Made by a program: the position numbers and the translations under genes
The notes under the pieces: model-generated
What the model was told of the DNA's origin: nothing
What the model saw: only the letters and a program-made list of their open reading frames with translations
Database searches by the model: none
In this document: piece after piece, positions 1-8,384 of the stretch
Layout: each line of letters opens with the position of its first letter
Position numbering within the stretch: position 1 is the stretch's first letter
Assembly: GCF_019429525.1 (NCBI RefSeq)
Contig: NZ_JAHXZL010000007.1
Location: 186,001 to 250,000, forward strand
Source: Sphingomonas folli
GTDB lineage: Bacteria > Pseudomonadota > Alphaproteobacteria > Sphingomonadales > Sphingomonadaceae
Reading direction: 5' to 3'
DNA length: 64,000 nucleotides

Positions 1-1040
1 TCGACCGTTTCACCGGCGACGCCGGGCGCGGCGGCAAGGTGACGGGCAGCGGCTGGTTCGACCTGCGCCCGACCGGCGTCGCGCTCGACCTGCGCGTCGA
101 CGCCGACCACGCCGTGCTGATCGACCGCGACGACATCGGCGCGACCGTCACCGGCCCGATCACCTTCCGCTCCGACGGCGACGGCGGCGTGATCGGCGGC
201 GACGTGCGGCTCGACACCAGCCGCTACAAGTTCGGCCAGGCGACCGTCGCCAGCGCGCTGCCCCAGGTGTCGGTGCGCGAGATCAACGTGCCCGGCGGCG
301 ACAATGCCGACGACGAGGTGGCGGCGCCGTGGCGGCTCGACGTCCGCGCGCGCGCGCGCAACGGGCTGATGGTCACCGGGCTGGGCCTGTCGAGCGAGTG
401 GACCGCCCAGGTACAGATCGCCGGCACGCCGACCGACCCCGCGCTGACCGGGCGCGCCGACCTGGTGCGCGGCGACTATGAGTTCGCGGGGCGCGAGTTC
501 GAGCTGTCGCGCGGCATCATCCGCTTCGCCGGCGAGGTGCCCGCCAACCCCGCGCTCGATATCGAGGCGAATGCCAACACCACGGGGCTCAACGCGTCGA
601 TCCGCGTGACCGGCGTCGCGCTCAAGCCCGAGATCAGCTTCGCCAGCACGCCCGCGCTGCCGCAGGACGAACTGCTCTCGCGGCTGCTGTTCGGCACCTC
701 GATCACCAATCTCTCCGCGCCCGAGGCGCTCCAGCTGGCCGCGGCGGTGGCGGCGCTGCAGGACGGCGGCGGCGGGCTCAACCCGATCAACGCGGTGCGC
801 CGCGCCGCCGGGCTCGACCGGCTGCGCATCCTGCCCGCGGACCCGCAGACCGGCCAGGGCACGTCCATCGCGGCGGGTAAATATGTGACGCGGCGACTCT
901 ATGCCGAGATCATCACCGACGGTGCGGGCTATTCCGCCACGCGGGTCGAGTTCCAGGTGACGAGGTGGCTCTCGCTGCTGTCGTCGATCTCGACGCTGGG
1001 GCGGCAGAGTGCCAACGTGCGCGTGTCGCGCGACTATTGA
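1..1040 (+). CDS. tamB: TamB-like translocation/assembly module protein, C-terminal part (5' truncated)
   Basis: The reading frame is open at the left window edge (frame starting at base 3), so only the last ~345 residues are present. The protein has the repetitive beta-rich, Gly/Asp-rich pattern of the DUF490/TamB C-terminal domain. It ends in the typical segment with 'DELLSRLLFGTS', then 'RRLYAEIITDGAGYSATRVEF', and closes with an aromatic terminal residue (RVSRDY). TamB family proteins span the periplasm and act with a BamA-like partner (TamA) in outer-membrane protein insertion and lipid transport. The partner would lie upstream, outside the window. Assignment rests on the C-terminal domain pattern. 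Confidence 0.85.
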   Translation, partial: DRFTGDAGRGGKVTGSGWFDLRPTGVALDLRVDADHAVLIDRDDIGATVTGPITFRSDGDGGVIGGDVRLDTSRYKFGQATVASALPQVSVREINVPGGDNADDEVAAPWRLDVRARARNGLMVTGLGLSSEWTAQVQIAGTPTDPALTGRADLVRGDYEFAGREFELSRGIIRFAGEVPANPALDIEANANTTGLNASIRVTGVALKPEISFASTPALPQDELLSRLLFGTSITNLSAPEALQLAAAVAALQDGGGGLNPINAVRRAAGLDRLRILPADPQTGQGTSIAAGKYVTRRLYAEIITDGAGYSATRVEFQVTRWLSLLSSISTLGRQSANVRVSRDY

Positions 1041-1124
1041 CGGAGTGGCGTTTCGCCGCCGGAACGGTCGGCGCGTGACGGGGGTTGAGGCGCTGCGGCG
1101 CGGGTGAGCGTGGAGGGGGCCAGG

Positions 1125-2216
1125 ATGCGATGGGGATGGTGCGTGGGCGCGGCGGCCGCGCTGGCGATCGGCGGCGGCGCGGCGGCGCAGTCTCCCGCCG
1201 CGCTCAACGACGCGCCGCCCCCGCTGCCCGCGACGGCAGCGACCCAGACGGTACCGGTGGCGGACGACATGCGGTCGATACTGGACCAGCTGCCGCTGCT
1301 CGGCGCGCGCGCGATCGCGACGCTGACGCCGGTCGAGGCGCGGCTCGAACCGACCGCGGCGGACGCGTACAACGCCGCGATCCGCAAGTCGGGCATGTCC
1401 GTCGCGCCCGACGCGACGGTGACGACGCAGGATCTCGCCTATGGCGCAGACCCGATGCAATATGCGCGGGTTTATCGGCCCGGTGCCGCCGCGGGCACGG
1501 GCGCGCCGCTGCCGCTGCTGGTCTATTATCACGGCGGCGGCTGGGTGCTGGCCGACCTCACCGCCTATGACGCGACGCCCCGGCTGCTCGCCAAGCAGCT
1601 CAACGCGATCGTCGTCTCGGTCGAGTATCGCCGCGCCCCGGAATATCGCTTCCCCGCGCAGCACGACGACGCCGCCGCGGCCTATGCCTGGGCAGTGCGG
1701 AACGCCCCCGCCTGGGGCGCCGACCCCGCGCGCGTGGCGCTGGCGGGGGAGAGCGCGGGCGGCAACCTCGCGCTCAACACCGCGATCTACGCGCGCGACC
1801 ATGCGCTGGCGCGGCCGGCGCACGTGCTCGCGATCTACCCGATCGCCAACAGCGACCCCGCGCTGCCGTCGCGGCGCGACTCCGTCGCCGCCGTGCCGCT
1901 CGACACCGCGATGCTGGGCTGGTTCGCGCATTACTACGCTGCCGGTGCCGGCGACACCGCCGATCCGCGGCTCGACCTGGTGCGCGCCGACCTGCGCGGG
2001 CTGCCGCCGGTGACGATCGTCAACGCGCAGATCGACCCGCTCCGCTCGGACGGCGAGACGCTCGCCCAGGCGCTGCGCGGCGCCGGCGTGAGCGTGCAGC
2101 AGCGCACCTATGGCGGCGTGACGCACGAGTTCTTCGGCATGGGGCGGCTGGTGCGCGGCGCCTATGACGCCGAGCTGTACGCGGTGGCGCGGCTCAAGGC
2201 GGCGTTCGGGCTATGA
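1125..2216 (+). CDS. Secreted alpha/beta-hydrolase, hormone-sensitive-lipase type
   Basis: A 363-residue predicted secreted esterase. ATG 1125 is chosen because GGAGGGGG (1112-1119) lies just upstream; GTG 1104 is an in-frame alternative. The N-terminus (MRWGWCVGAAAALAIGGGAAAQ region) is a Sec signal peptide. HSL-family signatures are present: oxyanion motif YYHGGGW, nucleophile elbow GESAGGN, an Asp in 'QIDPLRSDGE' and a His in 'THEFFGM', in the usual order. The family hydrolyses short acyl esters; the natural substrate cannot be read from sequence. Its stop overlaps the next start (ATGA), so the DUF4142 gene is probably translationally coupled. Confidence 0.88.
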   Translation: MRWGWCVGAAAALAIGGGAAAQSPAALNDAPPPLPATAATQTVPVADDMRSILDQLPLLGARAIATLTPVEARLEPTAADAYNAAIRKSGMSVAPDATVTTQDLAYGADPMQYARVYRPGAAAGTGAPLPLLVYYHGGGWVLADLTAYDATPRLLAKQLNAIVVSVEYRRAPEYRFPAQHDDAAAAYAWAVRNAPAWGADPARVALAGESAGGNLALNTAIYARDHALARPAHVLAIYPIANSDPALPSRRDSVAAVPLDTAMLGWFAHYYAAGAGDTADPRLDLVRADLRGLPPVTIVNAQIDPLRSDGETLAQALRGAGVSVQQRTYGGVTHEFFGMGRLVRGAYDAELYAVARLKAAFGL

Positions 2217-2713
2217 GAAGGGTGACGATGCGCGCGCTGGCGGCCGCGACGATGCTGGCGGGGGCGGCGCTGCCGGTGGCGGCGGCGGCGCAGGCGATGT
2301 CGCCGACGCGCTACCTGGAGGCGGCGGGCGCGGCCGACCTGTACGAGCGCGCCGCGAGCCAGATGGTGCTCGAGTCGACCGCCGATCCCAGGGTACGCGA
2401 GTTCGCCCGCATGATGGTGGCCGATCACGCGCGCGGCAGCGCGACGCTGCGCGCGGCGGCGGCGCGCGCGAGGGTGCGCGTGCCCGCGGCGGCGCTCACG
2501 CCGCTCCAGACGGAGTGGATCGCCGAGCTGCGCGCCGAGACCGGATTGGCGCGCGACTCCACCTATGTCGCGCAGCAGCGCGCCGCGCACGCGCGGACGC
2601 TTCCGCTGCATCAGGCCTATGCCGCGGGCGGCGGCGCGGCGGCGCTGAAGGCGGCGGCGGCGCGGATCGCGCCCGTGGTGGCGCGCCATGCCGAGCTGCT
2701 CAAGGCGATGTGA
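2213..2713 (+). CDS. DUF4142 periplasmic protein
   Basis: A 166-residue protein starting at the ATG that overlaps the upstream hydrolase stop by four bases. It has a signal peptide (TMLAGAALPVAAAAQA) followed by an all-helical domain with the DUF4142 pattern: 'YLEAAGAADLYE', 'ASQMVLESTADPRVREFARMM', 'DHARGSATL', then a last helix with 'HARTLPLHQAYA'. DUF4142 proteins are ferritin-like four-helix exported proteins of unknown biochemical role, frequent in soil and plant-associated Proteobacteria. Position suggests co-expression with the esterase. Confidence 0.85.
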   Translation: MRRVTMRALAAATMLAGAALPVAAAAQAMSPTRYLEAAGAADLYERAASQMVLESTADPRVREFARMMVADHARGSATLRAAAARARVRVPAAALTPLQTEWIAELRAETGLARDSTYVAQQRAAHARTLPLHQAYAAGGGAAALKAAAARIAPVVARHAELLKAM

Positions 2714-2950
2714 CGGGCGCGGGAGAGGGCGGCGGCCCGCGCGACGACGACGGCGATCGCGTCCGGACGGCGGTCGCGCGACCGCCCGCGCGCTCGTCCC
2801 CCACCGCGTCACGTCGGAGTGACGTGGTCGCGACCGCCGCTGTCGCCGCCTCGCGCCCGCGCGCGCCGTAAAATCCACGCGCTCTCCACGGGTGAGCACG
2901 CCCACCCTCTACAAGGATCGTAGATATCGAAGCGATCCGGGGGGAGGCAT
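2714..2950. other. Intergenic region before the TonB receptor
   Basis: No credible gene. A short inverted repeat CACGTC/GACGTG (2810-2826) may be a weak terminator for the upstream pair. An inverted repeat GGATCG...CGATCC (2915-2938) lies directly upstream of the receptor Shine-Dalgarno GGGGGGAGG and could be an operator or leader hairpin. Confidence 0.4.
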
Positions 2951-5239
2951 ATGTTCGACAGGTCCGTGGGGCAGGCATCGTCCCTCCTCGCCCTCTGTGC
3001 GGCGGCCGTCGCCTCGCCTGCCTTCGCACAGGTGCCTACGCCGGCGCAGGCGCCCAGGCCCGGCACCGTCACCGAGGGCAAGGACGGCGAGATCATCGTC
3101 ACCACCACGGCGCAGAAACGCTTCGAGAATATCCAGAACGTGCCGCTGGCGGTGCAGGTCGTCACCCCGGCCCAGCTCGAGGCGCAGGGCGTGCACCATT
3201 TCCAGGAGCTGGAGCGAGTGATGCCCTCGCTCGTCATCCGCCCGGCCGATCATCCGGTGAACACCAACGTCTCGATGCGGGGCGTCGGCACCTTCGCCTA
3301 TGCGATCGGGGTGGAGTCGAGCGTGGCGGTGACGGTCGACGGCGCCCCCGTCGCCTTTCTGGCGCGCGCCATCAGCGACCTGCCCGACGTCGCGATGATC
3401 GAGGCGCTGCGCGGGCCACAGAGCACGCTCTACGGCAAGGCCGCCTCGGCGGGTCTGATCAAGATCATGACGACGCAGCCGACCAACGATCTGCGCATCC
3501 GCGCCAGCGCGCGCGTCACCGCCGATCACGAGTTCGCCGAGCAGCTCAGCGTAACCGGCCCGCTGACCGAGACGCTCGGCTACGTCATCACCGGCGGCTA
3601 CACGCATTGGGATGGCAACGTCCGCAACCTCGTCAACGGCCGGCGCGTGGGCGGGCGCGATACGCTCACCACGCGCGGCAAGCTTCGTTGGCGGCCGAGC
3701 CCCGAGCTCACCTTCACGCTGTCCGGCAATTACATCGACGGCAGCACCGCGGTGGGGCGACCGTTCGTCCGCATGGCGCCGGGGGCGCGGCTGCGGAACG
3801 AGCCCGGGCTGACCGCCGCGGTGGTGCTCCCCGGCGTCGAGATCGGCCCGGGCAACCAGACGGTCGCCTATAATGCGCGATCCGGCACCGACTATCATGG
3901 CAGCGGCGCGCTGCTGCGGAGCGAGCTCGACCTCGGCGCGGTCAGCCTGCTCAGCCTGACCAACTACGATCGCTTCAAGCTCTACGACTATCTCGATTTC
4001 GACGATACCGCCGCGATCCCGCGGCGCGGCGATGTGCGCGAGATCGGCGCCTTCGCATCGCGGCTGTTCACCCAGGAGACCCGGTTATTGTCCCGCGACG
4101 ACGCGGCATTGCGCTACGCGCTCGGCCTCTATTATGCGGACACGAACTTCGAGCGGCCGTTCCAGCGCGGCCCGGGATTCGCGCTGTCGCACCTCTACGC
4201 CACCGCCGGGTCGCGCCAGGTCGCCGGGTTCGGCCAGCTCGACTGGCAGGTCCTGCCCGGGCTGACCGCCACCGCCGGCGGGCGGCTACAGAACGAGCGT
4301 GTCCGCTACACCTTCGCCGACCTGCTCGCCGCGCAGCGCCACCCCGAGGCGAGGAGCAGCTACGCCGGTCATGACAGCGACGACGCCGCCACGTATCGAC
4401 TGGGCCTGACCTATCAGGCGGCGCCCGACGTGATGGTCTTCGCCAGCTACGCCACCGGGTACAAGGGGCAGGCCTATGACCTGTCGACCGGCTTCGACCA
4501 GAAGCGCGCGGATGGCGGCCCGATCCGCCCCGAACGGTCGCGCGACAAGGAGATCGGCGTCCGAACCCAGTGGCTCGAGCGCCACCTGACCTTCAACACC
4601 ACCTTGTTCGACACGCACTATCGCGACCTGCAGGCGCAGACCGTCGAGTTCTTCCCTGACGGCTCGTACATCAACCGGCTGACCAACGTGGGCCGGCTCG
4701 TCACCCGCGGCATCGAGGTGGAGAGCTCGGCGCGACCGAGCGGGGCCATCACCCTCAACGCCAACGCCACCTACCTGCGCGCGCGCTACCTGTCGTTCCC
4801 CTCCGCGCCCTGTTACCCGCTGCAGACCGCGGCGCTGGGCTGCGTCGGTAACCCGCGCCGCCAGGATCTGGCGGGCGAGCGGCTGGCGCAGGCGCCCAGG
4901 TGGCGGTTCGACGCCGGAGCCGAATATGCGCCCGCGCTCGGCCATGGCCGACGCGGCGTGGTCCAGGCCGCGTGGCGCTACCAGGGATCGATGTACTACG
5001 CGCCGCGCGACCCGCAGCTGCTCCAGCGTGCCTATCACATCGCCGACGTCAGTCTCGGCCTGCGCGATCAGGATCGCCACTGGGAGACCGCGGTCTTTCT
5101 CGACAATGTGTTCGACCAGCAGCATTATACCTCACTGATCAACGTGGCGAACAACTTCGGCAACCAGGTCGCCACCGAGGCCTTGCTGCCGCGCGACTTC
5201 CGCCGCTACGGGGGCATCCGCGTCGGGCTCAGTTTCTAG
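2951..5239 (+). CDS. TonB-dependent outer-membrane receptor
   Basis: A 762-residue outer-membrane active transporter. ATG 2951 follows a strong ribosome-binding site (GGGGGGAGG, ~2939-2947). It has a signal peptide ending near 'SPAFAQ', an N-terminal segment 'EIIVTTTAQKR' that resembles a TonB box plus plug entry, and plug signatures 'QNVPLAVQVVTPAQLEAQG', 'MRGVG' and 'IEALRGPQSTLYGKAASAGLI'. The barrel follows and ends in an aromatic C-terminus (GGIRVGLSF), the BAM recognition signal. Genes downstream encode a halogenase-like flavoprotein, LacI regulator and alpha-glucan hydrolases. The likely substrate is therefore a maltodextrin-type glucan, though ligand identity is inferred only from context. 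Confidence 0.93.
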   Translation: MFDRSVGQASSLLALCAAAVASPAFAQVPTPAQAPRPGTVTEGKDGEIIVTTTAQKRFENIQNVPLAVQVVTPAQLEAQGVHHFQELERVMPSLVIRPADHPVNTNVSMRGVGTFAYAIGVESSVAVTVDGAPVAFLARAISDLPDVAMIEALRGPQSTLYGKAASAGLIKIMTTQPTNDLRIRASARVTADHEFAEQLSVTGPLTETLGYVITGGYTHWDGNVRNLVNGRRVGGRDTLTTRGKLRWRPSPELTFTLSGNYIDGSTAVGRPFVRMAPGARLRNEPGLTAAVVLPGVEIGPGNQTVAYNARSGTDYHGSGALLRSELDLGAVSLLSLTNYDRFKLYDYLDFDDTAAIPRRGDVREIGAFASRLFTQETRLLSRDDAALRYALGLYYADTNFERPFQRGPGFALSHLYATAGSRQVAGFGQLDWQVLPGLTATAGGRLQNERVRYTFADLLAAQRHPEARSSYAGHDSDDAATYRLGLTYQAAPDVMVFASYATGYKGQAYDLSTGFDQKRADGGPIRPERSRDKEIGVRTQWLERHLTFNTTLFDTHYRDLQAQTVEFFPDGSYINRLTNVGRLVTRGIEVESSARPSGAITLNANATYLRARYLSFPSAPCYPLQTAALGCVGNPRRQDLAGERLAQAPRWRFDAGAEYAPALGHGRRGVVQAAWRYQGSMYYAPRDPQLLQRAYHIADVSLGLRDQDRHWETAVFLDNVFDQQHYTSLINVANNFGNQVATEALLPRDFRRYGGIRVGLSF

Positions 5240-5470
5240 GCTGGGGCGACCGCCCGCTCCTGCGCCATGAGGCGCCCAGGTCACGGGCGGCGCTCGCGTG
5301 GCTCTGGTCCCCGGCGGTCACCGGCGCCCGGCTCCGCTCGAATCGATCGGGGCCCCAAGCCCCCAAGCCCGGCCCGGCCCGGCCCGGCCCGGCCACGCCC
5401 GTCCGGCTTGTCCGTGGCGTCTCGACCGATCACCATGGCCGCGGATGTATTTATCTGTGGAGACCTGCCC
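5240..5470. other. Intergenic spacer between receptor and halogenase
   Basis: No separate gene seen. The halogenase reading frame stays open upstream of the chosen GTG, but this stretch has no family similarity that I recognise. It contains a five-unit CCCGG tandem repeat at 5368-5392. Confidence 0.5.
5368..5394. repeat. Short tandem repeat (CCCGG)5
   Basis: Five consecutive CCCGG units followed by CC lie ~77 bases upstream of the halogenase start. Unit-number change by slippage could alter spacing or leader structure. They lie outside the predicted coding part. Confidence 0.8.
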
Positions 5471-6934
5471 GTGCGCACGATCGTCATCGCGGGTGGTGGC
5501 AGCGCGGGGTGGATGTGCGCCGCCGCCTTCGCGCACCTGCTCGGGGCCGGATGGCACGTGCGGCTGGTCGAATCGGAGGCGATCGGTACGGTCGGCGTCG
5601 GCGAGGCGACGATCCCGCAGATCCGCACCTTCAACCAGGCGCTCGGGCTCGACGAGCGCGCCTTCCTCGACGCCACCGAGGGCACGTACAAGCTCGGCAT
5701 CGAGTTCGTCGGCTGGGGCGCGCCGGAGGAGCGCTACCTCCACGCTTTCGGCGACGTCGGGCGCGACTCGGGGCTGGTGCCGTTCCACCAGCGCTGGCTA
5801 CGCGCGCGCGCGGGCGGGGCGGTGGCGCCGCTCGGCGACCATTCGCTCAACGAGGTCGCCGCGCGCGCGGGGCGGATGCAGCTCGGCCGGGCGCGCACCG
5901 CGGCGCTGCTGGCCGAGATGCCCTATGCCTTCCACTTCGACGCCGCGCTCTACGCCGCGCTGCTGCGCCGCTTCGCCGAGGCGCGCGGGGTGGAGCGGAT
6001 CGAGGGGCGGATCCTCGACGTGGAGCGCGCGGGCGAGACGCTGACCGCGCTGCGGCTCGACGGCGACCGGCACGTCGAGGGTGACCTGTTCGTCGACTGC
6101 ACCGGCTTCGCCGCGCTGCTGATCGGCGGCGCGATGGCGGTGTCGTACGACGATTGGTCGCGCTACCTGCCGTGCGACCGCGCGCTCGCGCTGCCCTGCG
6201 CGCGAGTCGCTCCGCCGATCCCCTATACCCGCGCCACCGCGCACGATGCGGGCTGGCAGTGGCGCATCCCGCTGCGCCATCGCACCGGGAACGGCCTGGT
6301 CTACAGCAGCGCGCATCTGGACGAGGACGCGGCCGAGCATTTGCTCCGCGCCGGGCTCGACGGCGGCACCGACGCCGCGCCGCGCGCGATCCGCTTCACC
6401 ACCGGCCGGCGGCGCGAGGCGTGGCGCGGGAACGTGGTCGCGATCGGGCTGGCGGCGGGGTTCATGGAGCCGCTCGAGTCGACCAGCCTCCACCTCGTCC
6501 AGTCGGCGATCGCGCGGCTGGTCGCGCTGCTACCCGGCGCCGCGGCGGGGCCGGCGACCCGCGACGCGTTCAACCGCCAGAGCGCGACCGAGTGGGAGCG
6601 CATCCGCGACTTCCTCGTGCTCCACTACCACGCCAACCGCCGCGAGGGCGCCTTCTGGCGCGACTGCCGTGAGCTGCCGCTGCCCGGCACACTCGCGGAC
6701 AAGCTGGCGCTGTGGCGCGAGCAGGGCGTGGTGCTGCGCGAGCAGGACGAATTGTTCACCGAGGTGGCCTGGGTGCAGGTGCTGGTGGGGCAGGGCGTGC
6801 TACCCGCGGCGCATCACCCGCTCGCCGACGCCGAGCCGCTGGAGGAGGCGCGCGAGTTCCTGGCGCTCTGGGCGCAACTGGTGCGGCGCGAGGTGGCACA
6901 GATGCCGCCCCATGCGGCGCTGGTGGGAGGATAA
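5471..6934 (+). CDS. Flavin-dependent tryptophan-halogenase family protein
   Basis: A 487-residue FADH2-dependent halogenase-like enzyme. GTG 5471 is chosen because the FAD-binding strand begins at once (VRTIVIAGGGSAGWM) and GGAG lies just upstream. Family hallmarks are present: GGGSAGWM (FAD dinucleotide fold), a Lys in 'GTYKLGIEFVGWG' matching the catalytic-lysine region, the WxWxIP-type motif 'GWQWRIP', and 'FMEPLESTSLHLVQ' holding the conserved Glu. Known members chlorinate or brominate tryptophan or indoles using reduced flavin. Homologues are common beside TonB receptors in sphingomonads, caulobacters and xanthomonads, and their physiological substrate is mostly unknown. Confidence 0.9.
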   Translation: MRTIVIAGGGSAGWMCAAAFAHLLGAGWHVRLVESEAIGTVGVGEATIPQIRTFNQALGLDERAFLDATEGTYKLGIEFVGWGAPEERYLHAFGDVGRDSGLVPFHQRWLRARAGGAVAPLGDHSLNEVAARAGRMQLGRARTAALLAEMPYAFHFDAALYAALLRRFAEARGVERIEGRILDVERAGETLTALRLDGDRHVEGDLFVDCTGFAALLIGGAMAVSYDDWSRYLPCDRALALPCARVAPPIPYTRATAHDAGWQWRIPLRHRTGNGLVYSSAHLDEDAAEHLLRAGLDGGTDAAPRAIRFTTGRRREAWRGNVVAIGLAAGFMEPLESTSLHLVQSAIARLVALLPGAAAGPATRDAFNRQSATEWERIRDFLVLHYHANRREGAFWRDCRELPLPGTLADKLALWREQGVVLREQDELFTEVAWVQVLVGQGVLPAAHHPLADAEPLEEAREFLALWAQLVRREVAQMPPHAALVGG

Positions 6935-6944
6935 AGCTTCAGGG

Positions 6945-7189
6945 TTCACGCGAAGGCGCGAAGACGCGAAGAGGATGTTGCCGCGGCTGTGGCTTGTGGG
7001 ACGGGTGCAGAAGCAAGGTAGTCTATTCACGCGGAGGCGCGGGGTCGCGGGGGAAGGCGCCTGTGGCGCCGTAGCGGCATCCGCTACGGCCTCTGCGGAG
7101 AGAGCCGCTGTCGCGGCTCATGCCACCTCTCTGCGCCTCCGCACCCCCCGCGTGAAGAAGCTTCTCCGCGTCCTCGCGTCCTCGCGTGG
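6945..7189. repeat. Palindromic intergenic repeat, family A copy 1
   Basis: A ~245-bp segment fills the convergent gap between the halogenase and lacI genes. It starts with TTCACGCGAAGGCGCGAAG and ends with the complementary-style CCTCGCGTCCTCGCGTGGA, with internal inverted segments. A related copy with the same ends and orientation is at 13946-14188. No coding function seen. Confidence 0.75.
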
Positions 7190-7205
7190 ACCTGACCCTG
7201 CCGCC

Positions 7206-8231
7206 TCAGGTCGAGGCGCGCACCACCAGGGTCGCGGGCAGCGTGAGATGGTCGGTCGGCTCGCCCGCGATCTGGCGCACCAGCGTGTCGACCAGCACCG
7301 CGCCCGCGCGACCATAGTCCTGCGCCACGGTGGTGAGCGGCGGGCGGGTCAGGCTGGCCGCGGGGATGTCGTCGAAGCCCACCACGGCGACCGCGCGCGG
7401 CACCACCAGCCCCGCCTCGTCGAGCGCGCGCAATGCGCCCAGCGCGATCAGGTCCGAGGCCGCGAACAGCGAGTCGAAGCCGATGCCGCGCGCGATCAGA
7501 CGCTGCGTCGCCTCATAGCCCGCCAGCTCCGACGACAGAGCGTCGACGTGCAGCCCGGGGTCCACTGCCAGCCCGGCGTCGCGCAGCGCGTCGCCGAGGC
7601 CGCGGTATCGGTCGCGGAATTCGGGATAATGGTCGCTCGCCTCGCCCAGGAAGGCGACGCGCCGGCGCCCGCGCTCGATCAGGTGGCGGCCCACCGCGGC
7701 GCCGCCGGCGCGGTTGTCGCAGCCGATCACCGTGCCCAGCCCGCCGCTCGCCGCGACCGAGCCGTAGCGCACGAAGCGGGTCTTCTGCCCGACCAGCTGC
7801 TCGACGCGCGCGCGGTACAGCTGCCAGTCGCCGTAGCCGAGCAGGATCAGCCCGTCGGCCTTGCGCGAGTCGGCATAGTCGACGTGCCAGTCGGCGGAGA
7901 GCTGCTGGAACGAGGTGAGCAGGTCGTAGCCGCGCAGCGCGCAGGTCTTCAGGATCGAGCCCAGCATCGACAGGAAGAAGGGGTTGATGTGCGAGTCGTC
8001 GGGCAGCGGATCCTCGAAGAACAGGAGCGCCAGCGTGCGCGCCTCGCCTTTCCGTAACGACGAGGCGGCGCGGTCGACCTTGTAGTTGAGCTGGCGCGCG
8101 ATCGCCTCGATCCGCAACCGCGTCGCCGCGCTCACCGTCTTGTCGCCGCGCAGCGCACGCGACACGGTGGGCTGCGAGACGCCGGCCAGCGCCGCGATGT
8201 CGAACGAGGTGACTTTGTCGGACAGCGCCAT
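7206..8231 (-). CDS. LacI-family transcriptional regulator
   Basis: A 341-residue repressor-type regulator. The start at 8231 gives the typical N-terminus MALSDKVTSFDIAALAGVSQ; upstream in-frame sequence is repeat-derived. The HTH is 'TSFDIAALAGVSQPTVSRALRG', followed by the hinge-helix region 'AIARQLNYKVDRAASSLRKG', then a periplasmic-binding-protein-like sensor domain with 'GFDDIPAASLTRPPLTTVAQD'. It is transcribed away from the amylase gene, so it very probably controls this maltodextrin locus in response to a sugar. A palindromic ATACGTAT core lies in the shared promoter region at 8291-8298. Confidence 0.92.
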   Translation of the reverse strand: MALSDKVTSFDIAALAGVSQPTVSRALRGDKTVSAATRLRIEAIARQLNYKVDRAASSLRKGEARTLALLFFEDPLPDDSHINPFFLSMLGSILKTCALRGYDLLTSFQQLSADWHVDYADSRKADGLILLGYGDWQLYRARVEQLVGQKTRFVRYGSVAASGGLGTVIGCDNRAGGAAVGRHLIERGRRRVAFLGEASDHYPEFRDRYRGLGDALRDAGLAVDPGLHVDALSSELAGYEATQRLIARGIGFDSLFAASDLIALGALRALDEAGLVVPRAVAVVGFDDIPAASLTRPPLTTVAQDYGRAGAVLVDTLVRQIAGEPTDHLTLPATLVVRAST

Positions 8232-8288
8232 GGCGGCGGATTGGTCTCTCCAGCGGGACCATCTTCTACCGCGCGGGCGGCTCGCTGT

Positions 8289-8300
8289 GAATACGTATGC
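8289..8300. promoter_or_regulatory. Candidate LacI-family operator
   Basis: GAATACGTATGC with a perfect 8-bp palindrome (ATACGTAT) lies in the divergent lacI/amylase region, an AT-rich island in GC-rich surroundings. The position and central CG fit LacI-type operators. Assignment is inference. Confidence 0.4.
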
Positions 8301-8384
8301 CCTGCGCTGGCCAAGCGCGGCGCCGCGCCGCATCAGGCGGCGAACAGCGCGGGGCGTCCCGACGCGGCACGGGGAGGTGAACGG

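Noticed and set aside
5368-5394. CRISPR-like or satellite array
   Set aside because: Units are only 5 bp with no spacers and no cas genes in the window, so it is a simple tandem repeat.
5267-5470. Upstream extension of the halogenase frame
   Set aside because: It includes a CCCGG tandem tract and no family similarity, while the FAD-binding strand begins right after GTG 5471.
6945-7189. Insertion sequence between halogenase and lacI
   Set aside because: No transposase frame or terminal duplications. Structure and the second copy at 13946 fit a non-coding palindromic repeat family.
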